Source: Bradyrhizobium elkanii WSM2783 (GTDB lineage: Bacteria; Pseudomonadota; Alphaproteobacteria; Rhizobiales; Xanthobacteraceae). Taken from it: 64,000 nt of DNA. The DNA lies in NCBI RefSeq assembly GCF_000472865.1, contig NZ_AXAP01000003.1:194048-258047 (forward strand), read 5' to 3'. Of the stretch, positions 52,726 through 61,362 are shown one piece after another (the first letter of the stretch is position 1; every line of letters starts with the position of its first letter). A program made the position numbers and the translations under genes. The notes under the pieces were generated by a model that worked only from the letters and a program-made list of their open reading frames with translations, searched no databases and had not been told where the DNA came from.

Positions 52726-53382
52726 CTATCGACCGCCCTCCGTTGGTGTCTCGGCCCTAGCATGGCTGCGTGCCTGCCAGCTCTCAAGAAGCGTCTCCAT
52801 CGTGATCGTTTCGACCTGCTCTCCGAACCGGTTCATGTAGATATTCATCATCGCGTCGTGGGTCTCGTCAGCCGAACTGCAAAGCGCGTCCTGGACGAGG
52901 ATGACGCGGAAGCCCCAGTCGACCGCTCCGAGCATGGTGCTCAGAACGCAGACGTCAGTCTCGCCGCCGGTTATGATGACCGTATCTACGTCGGCGCCGC
53001 GCAACTGCTCGTGCAGGTCGCTGCCGGTCCATGGCGAATAGACATGCTTATCGAAGACTTTGGCGGGAGGAACAAACGTCGCAAGGTCTGGGACGAGGCC
53101 AACCATGTCGGGGCCGATCTGATCGATGGTCATCGACGCCCAGCGCTCATAGTACTGCCGCCACATGCCGACGCCATGCCCGGGCTTCCGGGCGGGAATG
53201 AAGCGGGTGAAGATGGTTCTCTCGGGGTGAGCGGACGTGATCGCGACGATGTTTGGCAGGACGCGTTCAAGCCAGGGCATCTTCCACTCGGTGCCCTCCG
53301 CAAACATTCTCTGCATGTCAACGCAGAGGTGAACCGCGCTATCGCCCGGCGCGCCATACCGAAGTGTGTCGCTCTTTGACAT
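52726..53382 (-). CDS. Isochorismatase-like cysteine hydrolase
   Basis: A 218-residue cysteine hydrolase. The catalytic triad of the family is present: D22 (LCVDMQRMF), K112 (VFDKHVYS) and the nucleophile C145 (TGGETDVCVLST). The product family covers nicotinamidases, isochorismatases and N-carbamoyl hydrolases. The substrate cannot be chosen between these here. The C-terminal tail after SWQ is polar. It is a single gene with the ATG at 53382. Confidence 0.88.
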   Translation of the reverse strand: MSKSDTLRYGAPGDSAVHLCVDMQRMFAEGTEWKMPWLERVLPNIVAITSAHPERTIFTRFIPARKPGHGVGMWRQYYERWASMTIDQIGPDMVGLVPDLATFVPPAKVFDKHVYSPWTGSDLHEQLRGADVDTVIITGGETDVCVLSTMLGAVDWGFRVILVQDALCSSADETHDAMMNIYMNRFGEQVETITMETLLESWQARSHARAETPTEGGR

Positions 53383-53466
53383 GGCAAATCCTGAAAACGG
53401 TCCAATCGGCGGGCTGGCTAGTTAGTTCCAATCGCCCGTGATCGCGTGCCAATGCCCCATCGCGCT

Positions 53467-54009
53467 TTAGGCCGCTTCCGAAACCTCCTCTTCCTCGGCT
53501 TCGAGATTGATCACCGAAGTGGCCAGTTCTGTCAGCGCTTGATCGGTCGCCTCCTCCTCGGCAAGGGTGGCCTGCAGCAGCTTCGCCGCATCCGCCATGC
53601 CAAGTTCTTCCGCCCAAGTCCGCAGGGTCCCGTAGCGGGAAATTTCGTAGTGCTCTACCGCCTGCGCTGCGGCCAAAAGCCCGGCATCGAGTGCTGGCAT
53701 TCCCTTGAAGTCGCGCATGATCTCAGCGCCTTCATCGGTGATGCCATTGATGGCCTCGCATGTTTTGCCGCGGGCCGGCTTGCCAAGCATCCGGAAGATC
53801 TGATCCAGCCGCTTCACCTGTCCCTGGGTCTCGCGTAGATGCTTGTTGAAGGCGTTCGCAAGCTGCCTTGAGTGCGCTGCTTTCGCCATTTTCGGCAAGG
53901 TCTTGATGATCTTGTTTTCGGTAAAATAGATGTCCTTGAGGGTCTCGTGAAAAAGGTCGCTCAGCTTCTTCGGTTGTCGCGTCCGCCGGGATGTCGCTCG
54001 CTTGGCCAT
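53467..54009 (-). CDS. YciE/YciF ferroxidase family (DUF892) protein
   Basis: A 180-residue ferritin-like four-helix protein. The N-terminal LSDLFHETLKDIYFTENKII is followed by the metal-rich helices ETQGQVKRLDQIF, EGAEIMRD, QAVEHYEISRYGTLRTWAEEL and EEEATDQALTELA. Glutamates and histidines lie in the spacing of YciE-type proteins, which are linked to stress response. A basic N-terminus (MAKRATSRRTRQ) may help association with DNA or other acidic partners. It has a GGAGG just before the ATG. Single gene. Confidence 0.88.
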   Translation of the reverse strand: MAKRATSRRTRQPKKLSDLFHETLKDIYFTENKIIKTLPKMAKAAHSRQLANAFNKHLRETQGQVKRLDQIFRMLGKPARGKTCEAINGITDEGAEIMRDFKGMPALDAGLLAAAQAVEHYEISRYGTLRTWAEELGMADAAKLLQATLAEEEATDQALTELATSVINLEAEEEEVSEAA

Positions 54010-54757
54010 AACTCCTCCGGGTGTAAGTATCTAGAATTTGACACGTCACTTGTCCTACTCGGCCGATCAACCTGCCGTGTGCTTAAAGGTTCCTAGTACA
54101 TGGGCTGTTCATCGCGAGCCAAGACAACCAGCGCAGCCCGGTTGAGCCGCGCAAGCCCTCGCGACGACCCGCCGGCGCCAACGCCGCCGACACAGATCCA
54201 GATCGAAAGATCCTGGTTCGTTCAGAACGTGATGCAGATTCAGCTCGATATCGAGATAGTTGAAGAGCCAGCTCGGCATGCCGTCGAGCCAAGTCGCGCC
54301 AATCTGCAGCGCCATTTCCAGCGGCGTGATTCCAGGCGGCCCACCACAGCAGCATCACACGATCCGAACCACGATCCTGGCCCGCCAGCTTGGCCTGCTC
54401 GGTGGCCGTGTCTCCCGATGGTCTAATCTGCCGCATCCAGGTGGCTAACGATGCAGCGGCCGCAGTTAGGTATACCCAAGGTTTATTTTTGTTCGTGATG
54501 CATCATTCAAGTTGATCTTAATTCCGCCGTTCGGAGGCTCGATTCCTCCCGCCACAGCCAGTCGTTGCTCAACGCAAGACGGTTTAACAATCCTTGTGTC
54601 GGCGATCTTCGGGGGGTATGCCCTGGAACGGGCCGACCGCGATCAATCTCGTATTCGGCCCGCCGCCGCTATAGGGAATTTGGTCGTATCCCCGCGCACC
54701 GGTGCACCCCGCTATTTGTCGATCAAAAAGAGCCGTTTGCTTGGAAGGAATCTCGCC
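54010..54757. other. Long intergenic region, possibly a decayed gene
   Basis: About 750 bases without a supported gene. On the minus strand, 54109-54340 has a coding-like stretch (PLEMALQIGATWLDGMPSWL followed by FNYLDIELNLHHVL), but stops and frame changes interrupt it and I do not recognise the family. The GGAAGGAA before the IlvD-like GTG is at its right end. I see no tRNA or terminator. Confidence 0.4.
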
Positions 54758-56626
54758 GTGACAGAATCGAAAGCCGTCATCATCGACCGGCATCCAGGCC
54801 GCTCCACCCAAACCATCGGGATTGCGCGAGAGCTTGGCACCGATCCGGATTTGATCCACGAGCCGTCGGTTGGCGTGGTCGGCACCAAAGGCGACAGCCA
54901 GTGCTACATGGGCGTGACGGCGAAGGTCGATGCCATCCACGACAGTCTCAAGAGCCGCATTGGCAAGGGCGCGGGCCAGTTGAAGCTGCGCCTGGTCCAG
55001 CCAGAATACACGATCGCGACGTCGGACGGCATCCGCAATGGCACCCGCGAAATGCGCTATTCGCTGATCGGGCGTGAAGTCACTCACGATGCGCTCTGTG
55101 AGCATCTGAGCGCGACCGGTCTCGCCGGCACCATAGCCGTCGTAGCCTGTGACAAGCCGCCGGTCGGCACGCTGGCCGCTCTCCTCGAGCACAATCAGCC
55201 CGCGATCATCATGTCGGATGGGCCGATCCATCCCGGTACCGACCCGAACACCGGCGAGAAACTCGACATCGTCAGCGCCTATCAGGTCGCCGGCAACCCG
55301 GACGCCGAGTACCGCGATCACATCGCCTGTCATGCCTGCCCTGGATACGGTAGCTGCGGCGGCATGTTCACCTACAATACCATGCAGACATTTATCGGTG
55401 TCGTCGGCATGCAGCCGCTGCACATGGTGGCGCCACCGTCTGACGATCCCCGCCGTCTCAAGGAATTCCCGGACCAGCTAGTCGACTACCTCGCGCAAAT
55501 GATCGCGAAGGACCTGAAGCCACGCGACATCGTGGTTCGCGATTCCATCCGAAACGCCGTCATCGTCGCAATGGCGGTCGGCGGTTCGACCAACGTCACC
55601 CTGCATGCGCCGGAGATCGCGCGCGCCGCAGGCTTTGCGGACTTCTGGAAAGAGGTGATGACGCCGGCCGAGTTCAATCATCTGTCGCAGTATGTCGTTC
55701 CGGTCCTCACCGATGCCCGCCCGTACGGCAAGTATTCGATGGTCGACATCGACCAGGTTGGCGGCGTGCAGGTGATCGTGCGCGAATTGCTGGAGGCCGG
55801 GCTTCTCAACGGCGACGTGATGACCTGCACGGGCGAAACGCTGGCGCAGCAGGTCAAGCGCCTCGGCACCAAGGCCGTCGATGGCAGCGTGATCTATCCC
55901 ATCGCCAAGCCTTATAAGCCGACTGGAGGCCTGCGGGTTCTCGGTGGCAATTTGTCGCCGGAATTCTCGGCGATCCTGAAGCTTGCCGGCGTCGAAGGCG
56001 GACTGGAAAACAATCTGTTCCGCGGCAAGGCACGTGTGTTCGAAGGCGAGCAGGACCTGCTTGACGCGCTCGACAAGACGCCCGAGCGATTCCAGAACAA
56101 CGACATGATCATCGTGCGCTACGAGGGGCCGAGCGGCGCTCCGGGCATGCCGGAGATGCTTGACCCGACCTCGCGCATCACCACGCTGTGTCGCGAGCGG
56201 GGAATCGTGGTGGCGCTGATGACCGATGCGCGGTTCTCCGGCGGATCGGTCGGCCTTGTCATCGGCCATGTCGGCCCCGAAGCGGCCCTTGGCGGACCGA
56301 TCGCCCTCGTTCAGGACGGCGACGAGATCGTCGCGGACTTGAACAAGAACGAGCTCAACTGCACGGAGCTGTCGGATCCTGCCGTTCTCAGGCAGCGCAA
56401 AGCTGCATGGGACAAGGTGGTGGCTGATAACGACGGCATCCACCCGAATTGCGGCGACGCGGACACCCGCCTGCTGCACCGCGCACGGCTCACCGCCGTT
56501 CCTGCCACCCGCGGCGGCGGCCTGCATCCGAATCGCGAAGTCTGGGTGCGCCAGCCGCGCGAAGCAAAGCCGTCGGGTTTTGTGCCGACGAACAAGCACC
56601 GGCCGGAGACGAAAAAGGCGTTCTAG
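54758..56626 (+). CDS. IlvD/Edd family dehydratase
   Basis: A 622-residue dehydratase of the dihydroxy-acid/phosphogluconate dehydratase family. The three conserved cluster cysteines are at C49 (DSQCYMG), C131 (VACDKP) and C200 (ACPGYGSCGG). The C-terminal metal/substrate block contains DARFSGGSVGLVIGHVGPEA. A GTG at 54758 with AAGGA eight bases upstream gives the family-like N-terminus; the open frame is much longer upstream. It would dehydrate a 2,3-dihydroxy acid or sugar acid. CYMG replaces the CN-x-H-type context usual in IlvD, so it may be a sugar-acid dehydratase rather than the amino-acid enzyme. Confidence 0.9.
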   Translation: MTESKAVIIDRHPGRSTQTIGIARELGTDPDLIHEPSVGVVGTKGDSQCYMGVTAKVDAIHDSLKSRIGKGAGQLKLRLVQPEYTIATSDGIRNGTREMRYSLIGREVTHDALCEHLSATGLAGTIAVVACDKPPVGTLAALLEHNQPAIIMSDGPIHPGTDPNTGEKLDIVSAYQVAGNPDAEYRDHIACHACPGYGSCGGMFTYNTMQTFIGVVGMQPLHMVAPPSDDPRRLKEFPDQLVDYLAQMIAKDLKPRDIVVRDSIRNAVIVAMAVGGSTNVTLHAPEIARAAGFADFWKEVMTPAEFNHLSQYVVPVLTDARPYGKYSMVDIDQVGGVQVIVRELLEAGLLNGDVMTCTGETLAQQVKRLGTKAVDGSVIYPIAKPYKPTGGLRVLGGNLSPEFSAILKLAGVEGGLENNLFRGKARVFEGEQDLLDALDKTPERFQNNDMIIVRYEGPSGAPGMPEMLDPTSRITTLCRERGIVVALMTDARFSGGSVGLVIGHVGPEAALGGPIALVQDGDEIVADLNKNELNCTELSDPAVLRQRKAAWDKVVADNDGIHPNCGDADTRLLHRARLTAVPATRGGGLHPNREVWVRQPREAKPSGFVPTNKHRPETKKAF

Positions 56627-56783
56627 GAACGGCGACACGGCGCCCCAGGGCGTCGTGCCCGTGCGGATGCGCGTGGTCGCCAGTATGATGCGCTCACCCG
56701 AAGCGCGTTTGCTGGCGCCGGCGTTCCAAATTCGCCATCAACTGCTCGACGGATGTCCTCGAGTACACCATCATTGATTTCAC

Positions 56784-56829
56784 TGGTGGGCCCGGCAGGA
56801 CTCGAACCTGCAACCAGACCGTTATGAGC
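56784..56829 (-). other. tRNA-Met(CAU) 3' half: attachment site (att)
   Basis: On the minus strand 46 bases run from GCTCATAAC (3' part of the anticodon loop, CAU flanked by U and A) through a TpsiC arm (GCAGG-TTCGAGT-CCTGC) to CGGGCCC-A-CCA. The 5' half of the tRNA (GGGCCCG acceptor, D arm) is missing. This is the classic displaced 3' end left at one side of an integrated element. The integrase ends 33 bases to the right. Confidence 0.85.
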
Positions 56830-56862
56830 GCCGGAAAGGTGCTTCGGAGCGCGCAAAACCCC

Positions 56863-58083
56863 TTATTTTGCAGGCATCTTTATCACGTTCGTTTTCGTTT
56901 GTTCGCTCCGTTTCTGTGGCGAAGCTGTGGCGGTAGATCGTCGCTTCGGTTTAGCCGTCATCTTCTCAACGGCGTCGGATAGATAGTCCGGGTGATGGTG
57001 ACCATATACCTTCAGCAGCGTCTCAACGGACATTCCTAAATACCCGGCGCCCTGCCAGGGATCGGTGCCGTTTTGCATCAACCAGGTTGCGGCGGTGTGG
57101 CGCAGCGTGTGAGGCGAGATGTTCTTGCCCAAGTTTGCCAGCTTCACGGCGCGTTTGAAAGCTGTCTTGACCGAGGTCACCGGCTGCCCGTTGAATTCGA
57201 CAAAATGTCGCTTGATGATGCCGCGGGCATGCCAGCGTCGCAGGTGTGCCAACAGACGAGGCGGGATCGGCATTGGAGGCTGACGTTTGTTCGTTTCCTG
57301 CTGACCTTGCCGGCGCCGGTAGTAGACCCCACGCTCCAGATCGACAAATGACCGGCCAATGGCCGCAATCGGTGAAGCGGACGCAATGGCGCCCGCACGC
57401 GTTCCGCTATAGAGGCCGATAATGATGAACCGCGCGAGATGGCGCAACGGGCGCTTGTCCGTCTGGACTTTCTGGCCCTTCATGGGACCACGATGCACAG
57501 TTTGGATCTCTCGAGCTCGCCAACAGATCCAAAGCAGCTTAGCGGCCTGTTCGCGTGTCAACCACGCATCGCGTGGCGGACCTTTCTTCGGCAGCTTTAC
57601 CTTGACGAGTCCGCGGTGATATCCCTCATCAGCATGATGTTCAATCGCAGCCCGAAGATCCTCCAGATCACGCCTCGAACCGCCATTGTTTCCACGTTTC
57701 TTCACGTACTCGTTGCATTTGGCCTTATTGACGTCGCCCAGCATTAGCGTGCCCCAGAAGTCACACAGCCGCTTCATGCGGGAAACGTACTTTTTGGCAT
57801 CTGCATTCTCTACGAACAGGTCTGGCCGATCGTCGATGAAGATGGAAAGCACATCCGCGATCGGTATTGAATCTATGTCGCGCTCTTTTCGCTGCGGCGA
57901 GTATTTGCCGCTGATGTAGTTTCTGAGCGCTTGCTCAGCCCTTCCAATTTCATGTTCAAGGCATCCTGTGCCTTGGTACTTAGTGCCGTCTCGGATGATC
58001 CAGGTGGCCGCGTGAGTGAGCTTTCCGGCCTCGTAGCGGGCTGGTCTGAGGTGGAGACGGGCACCTTTACTTCTACGCGGCAT
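56863..58083 (-). CDS. Tyrosine recombinase (site-specific integrase)
   Basis: A 406-residue phage-type integrase. The N-terminal SAM-like/core-binding part is followed by a catalytic domain with R229 (GLYSGTRAG), H325-x2-R328 (PHTLRH) and the nucleophile Y360 (LLKVYGH). The position usually occupied by His/Trp before the Tyr reads GYLGM. Its 3' end points to the tRNA half at 56784, the standard layout of an integrative element. The 5' part overlaps a second gene by 211 bases. It should integrate or excise the island at tRNA-Met. Confidence 0.93.
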   Translation of the reverse strand: MPRRSKGARLHLRPARYEAGKLTHAATWIIRDGTKYQGTGCLEHEIGRAEQALRNYISGKYSPQRKERDIDSIPIADVLSIFIDDRPDLFVENADAKKYVSRMKRLCDFWGTLMLGDVNKAKCNEYVKKRGNNGGSRRDLEDLRAAIEHHADEGYHRGLVKVKLPKKGPPRDAWLTREQAAKLLWICWRAREIQTVHRGPMKGQKVQTDKRPLRHLARFIIIGLYSGTRAGAIASASPIAAIGRSFVDLERGVYYRRRQGQQETNKRQPPMPIPPRLLAHLRRWHARGIIKRHFVEFNGQPVTSVKTAFKRAVKLANLGKNISPHTLRHTAATWLMQNGTDPWQGAGYLGMSVETLLKVYGHHHPDYLSDAVEKMTAKPKRRSTATASPQKRSEQTKTNVIKMPAK

Positions 58084-58289
58084 CGGCCACGCATCCTTTC
58101 AATCTCATTGAGCGTCGTAAACGCTTTACCAGCAATAATCTCGACCGTAAGTCGCCCCCGCTTGGCCTCTCGTCTCAAGCTGCTTTCCGAAATGCTCCGG
58201 TCCGGAAATGCGATTGCGGCCGCCACAGACAGCCTCAGTGGGGTATCAGGTCCTATACTCTCCAAAGATGTTGGCGCTGGTTTTCGCAT
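57873..58289 (-). CDS. Excisionase-like small protein overlapping the integrase 5' end
   Basis: A 138-residue frame overlaps the integrase start region by 211 bases in a different frame on the same strand. Its first half, LRLSVAAAIAFPDRSISESSLRREAKRG-type sequence followed by LTVEIIAGKAFTTLNEIERM, looks like a MerR/Xis-type DNA-binding helix-turn-helix. The second half is Ser/Thr/Glu-rich. I recall very similar proteins upstream of Bradyrhizobium integrases. It probably directs excision together with the integrase. The ATG at 58289 lacks a strong ribosome binding site. Confidence 0.65.
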   Translation of the reverse strand: MRKPAPTSLESIGPDTPLRLSVAAAIAFPDRSISESSLRREAKRGRLTVEIIAGKAFTTLNEIERMRGRCRVEVKVPVSTSDQPATRPESSLTRPPGSSETALSTKAQDALNMKLEGLSKRSETTSAANTRRSEKSAT

Positions 58290-58803
58290 AAATCATCTCA
58301 CAAATGATTCAGCCGGGCAACGGCGAAGCTTTGACACGCTTCGTTGACTTCGTAGTCACACATTCCGGAGTATCGAGCGGATCAAGCGGCTGCGACGCCA
58401 CGCCAGCGCGCGCATTCGTTCAGACCTCGGCGAGGCCATTGAATCGCCCCGCCAGAGAACATTCAGGCGATGAAACCAAGCACGTGCTCCGATTATCCCT
58501 GGCGTATTGCCAAGCGGTCTGCGAAAGCTGAATGGTCATGAAGCCTTCGATCAACAGAAGCGCACTGCTGTTCGCGGTTCAACTGCAGCTAAAGGAAGGC
58601 TGCCACCTCAAGACGCTGCATGCCGAAAGACCGTATCACTCAGTATAGTTTGGTCGCACGTGGAGAATGCGATCATCTTTTTGTAATCTTCGCGTTCGGC
58701 GCTTGTCCGTTGAGGGAGGTGATTGACGATAGTTGAAACGTATCAATTGTAGGCCTCGAGTGGATAGGGCCGCGTAGGTCGGCGGATGTGCACGGCACGA
58801 ATT
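58290..58803. other. Intergenic stretch without a recognisable gene
   Basis: About 510 bases upstream of the Xis-like/integrase pair and downstream of the recombinase pseudogene. Short frames (58304-58531) give no recognisable product. The part around 58620-58760 is relatively A/T-rich and could hold the promoter for the minus-strand Xis-integrase operon. No promoter was identified with confidence. Confidence 0.45.
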
Positions 58804-60518
58804 TCAGGGCAGACAAGTGTCGACGACCGTTAGTGTCGGAGGTGGAAAGGCGCCTCCACCGCGCCTTCGCGCAGCTGCGCTGATCGCAACCGAGAACGAA
58901 TGCTCCCGCAAATGTGGGGTTGGTAGCGTGCCCCCGCTACCAACGGTCACCCCCCCGCTCGAACGTTTCAGCAGCGGTCCCGGCAACGTCAATTCCGACA
59001 AGGATGCCTTGATCTCGATTGCGAGTTCGTCGGTCCCCGGCGGCGCATGAACGATGACGGCTTGGACCAGCTGGCGCAGCGTTGCGACGAGCACGGGCTC
59101 GTCGAGTTCCGCAGCCTCTGCGGCGACCTCGGCTAGGCGCCTGATGTCGGCGAGATAGCGCTCGATCGCCGCCGGGTGCACGGTGACGATCTCGGAAGCG
59201 GCCGCGATCTGTGCGAGCTCGGCCTTGACACGCTTCCGTTCGGCCGCGAGCTCATTGACCTTCGGGTTGTAGGTGTCGAAATCCGCGCCCTTCGCAATGT
59301 TCGTGATCAGGCGATCGATCTCGCGGTCGAGCTCGCCGTTGCGGCGCTGCAGATGCTTCTCGCGATCGCCACTCTCCTTGGCCAAGCGCCGGCGCTCGGA
59401 GTTGTAGGTGCGGACATATTCGGCGATTGCCTCGGGATTGGCGAGCTCCTCGCGCAAGCCTTCAAACACCAGGGTCTCGATCGCTGGGCGCGAAACCTTG
59501 CGGCCGTTGCTGCAGACGCCGCTCTCGCGGAATGCCGAGCACTGCATGCGGTGAGGCTTCCCCTTCCTCTGCGCGCCGATCGCCGACATACCGGCGCCGC
59601 AGAATCCACAGCGCAGCAGGCCTGACAAGGGCCGGACAGCCTTGCGCGATTGCGAGGCGCCCTGGTGACTGCGGCCAGCCTTGATCACCTGTGCGGCCTT
59701 GAACGTCGCGTCCTCAACGATCGCCAAGTGCGGCGCGTCGACGCTACGATATTGGTCTTGCGGTTCGGGCGTGGCACGCGCCTTCCGGTGGCAGGATCCT
59801 TGATCATGCGGACCTTGTTCCAGACGATGCGGCCCGCATAGAGCTCGTTGATCAGCATACCATGGCCGCGTGCGGCATTGCCGTTGATCGTCGACGCGTT
59901 CCAATTGTTGCCGCGGGGCGGTCTGACACCGTCGGCATTGAGGCCCGCGGCGATCTCGCGCGGCGTCTTGCCCTCGACAAACTCGCAGAAGATTCTCCGC
60001 ACGATCTCGGCTTCGGCCTGGTCGATCTCGAGCTCGCCTGGTTTGCCTGCGATCGCCCGATAGCCGTAGGCGCGGCCCCCGGCGTGGCGGCCGTCGCCGA
60101 TCACGCTCTCGAGGCCGCGGCGGGTGTGGACAACCCGGTTCTCGAGAAACATCTCGCCCATGAGCGCGCGCAGGGCGCCATCGAGCTTGCCCACCTTGCC
60201 GCTCGCCGTGTGGATCGCAATGCCGAGGAAGTCGAGCCGCTTGCGTGCGGTATGCCAATCGCCCTGGTCGCGCGAAATGCGATCGACGTCCTCGGCGATG
60301 ATGACATCGAAGCGGCGCGCTTCGGCTGCTCGCATCAAGTCCTGGAAGCCGGGACGATTGACGGTCGAGGCGCCGGAGATCTCGCGATCGCAGAAGGTCA
60401 GCACGACCGTAAAGCCTTCGCGGGCGCAGAGCTCGCGGCAGGACGCGATCTGATCGTCGACAGATCTATCGTTCTGCCGATCGGACGAGAAGCGGGCGTA
60501 AATGGCTGCGCGGATCAT
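58804..60518 (-). pseudogene. Large serine recombinase with a single frameshift
   Basis: The catalytic domain begins MIRAAIYARFSSDRQNDRS with the nucleophile Ser11. It continues with the resolvase and recombinase domains (AEDVDRISRDQGDWHTAR, GREIAAGLNADGVRPP-like) in one frame to about 59763. The rest is in the adjacent frame: SVDAPHLAIVEDATFKAAQV, a zinc-ribbon (CGFCGAGM) and a coiled-coil (NGELDREIDRLITNI). One base appears lost in AACCGC. Repaired, it would be about 570 residues, a full phage-type large serine recombinase. A sequencing error is also possible. Confidence 0.88.
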
Positions 60519-60660
60519 TTGCGGTTGCCTCCAGCTCGGCCCGGCGGACGAGCTCGGCCGCATGATCCTGCCTTGCGTGCAGTAATGCAAGGGCGTGCGC
60601 AACGGCCAAAGCGGCCGCGCCAGGCCTTTCCGCGGATAACTCGCGCGGCGAGTTAGTCAT
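60466..60660 (-). CDS. Small recombinase-associated hypothetical protein (64 residues)
   Basis: A 64-residue frame: MTNSPRELSAERPGAAALAV, then AHALALLHARQDHAAELVRR and a polar end with Arg/Leu repeats. Its ATG overlaps the stop of the preceding 54-codon gene (ATGA), and its 3' end overlaps the recombinase start by 53 bases. Codon usage is coding-like. The tight coupling suggests it belongs to the recombinase module. Function unknown. Confidence 0.55.
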   Translation of the reverse strand: MTNSPRELSAERPGAAALAVAHALALLHARQDHAAELVRRAELEATANDPRSHLRPLLVRSAER

Positions 60661-60821
60661 CGGGAGCCGGGCTCCTGCTCGATCATTTCGACATTGAGCG
60701 GTGCCGTGAGGCTTTCGTTGGCGAGCGCCGCGGTGTCGCCGACGACGCGGGCGATCGAGAAGACAGCACATTCCTGCAGCTCGAGGTCAAGGATGGCGGC
60801 TATGATGGCGAACACCGTCAC
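60657..60821 (-). CDS. Small hypothetical protein (54 residues) upstream of the recombinase
   Basis: A 54-residue frame from a GTG at 60821 (VTVFAIIAAILDLELQECAV and VVGDTAALANESLTAPLN). The GTG overlaps the stop of the remnant upstream (GTGA) and its stop overlaps the next ATG (ATGA). The product is amphipathic, without a clear membrane helix. It forms a coupled chain with the 64-residue gene and the recombinase. No family recognised. Confidence 0.5.
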   Translation of the reverse strand: MTVFAIIAAILDLELQECAVFSIARVVGDTAALANESLTAPLNVEMIEQEPGSR

Positions 60822-60922
60822 CTCATCGTCTCCCTGTTTGCGGCCACCAGCATACGTCGCCCATCGATCAGTGCTTCGCCGGCGAGCTCTGCGACGTCGC
60901 CATAGCCGCGGCAAACGCCTTT
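60818..60922 (-). pseudogene. 3' fragment of a small gene of the recombinase module
   Basis: Reading on the minus strand gives VCRGYGDVAELAGEALIDGR and RMLVAANRETMR, then a TGA that is coupled to the following GTG. An in-frame stop lies just upstream, and no start with a ribosome binding site is visible. It is probably the 3' end of a third small gene cut by a rearrangement near 60920. Confidence 0.45.
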
Positions 60923-61137
60923 GTTCTGTTACCTATCGGGCGAATGCCGGAAGCGTTGATCATCCGAACATCATGCTCAGGCGAGGCCAAAACGGAATGA
61001 ACGCTATGAGCTCATCGTACGATCGGATGCGACAGGAAAGGAAAAGGAGGGCAGCCTGCCGGTCGGGTCTTCAACCCGCGTATTTGGGGCGAAAGTCCAT
61101 CTCGGCCCAAACGAGTCCCTGTCTCGCCATTGATTTC

Positions 61138-61290
61138 GTTATCATCGGCCGGCACTCGAAGCCGCGCGCAGACTGTTATGAGCGGCAGAATAGCGATCAG
61201 CTTCGTTGAATTTCCTACGTTTTCGTTCGATTTCGATCGCGTTCGTTGCGCTTCGTTGATGCCGTTTCTAGTGCGAAACTGGTCCGATTG
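61138..61290 (-). repeat. Degenerate tRNA-Met 3' half plus integrase 3'-end scar
   Basis: On the minus strand, 61138-61183 aligns with the tRNA-Met half at 56784: GCTCATAAC, GTCTG and TTCGAGT are shared (28 of the first 38 positions by hand), and the CGGC/GCCG stem still flanks the T-loop. To its right 61202-61284 (TTTCTAGTGCGAAACTGGT and CGTT repeats) resembles the 3' coding end of the integrase gene. Together they form a decayed integrase 3' end plus attachment site, older than the 56784 junction. Confidence 0.6.
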
Positions 61291-61332
61291 CACAACTCTC
61301 CTTTCGGAGGACGGACCATCGCATCGGGGTCC

Positions 61333-61362
61333 CTAGTCATCTGGAACGCAAGTTCGTCACAT
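61333..61362 (+). repeat. IS630-type left terminal inverted repeat
   Basis: CTAGTCATCTGGAACGCAAG then TTCGTCACAT matches the reverse complement of the right end at about 22 of 30 positions. The TA at 61334-61335 is the probable target duplication, and the element proper starts at 61336 (GTCA). Confidence 0.75.
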
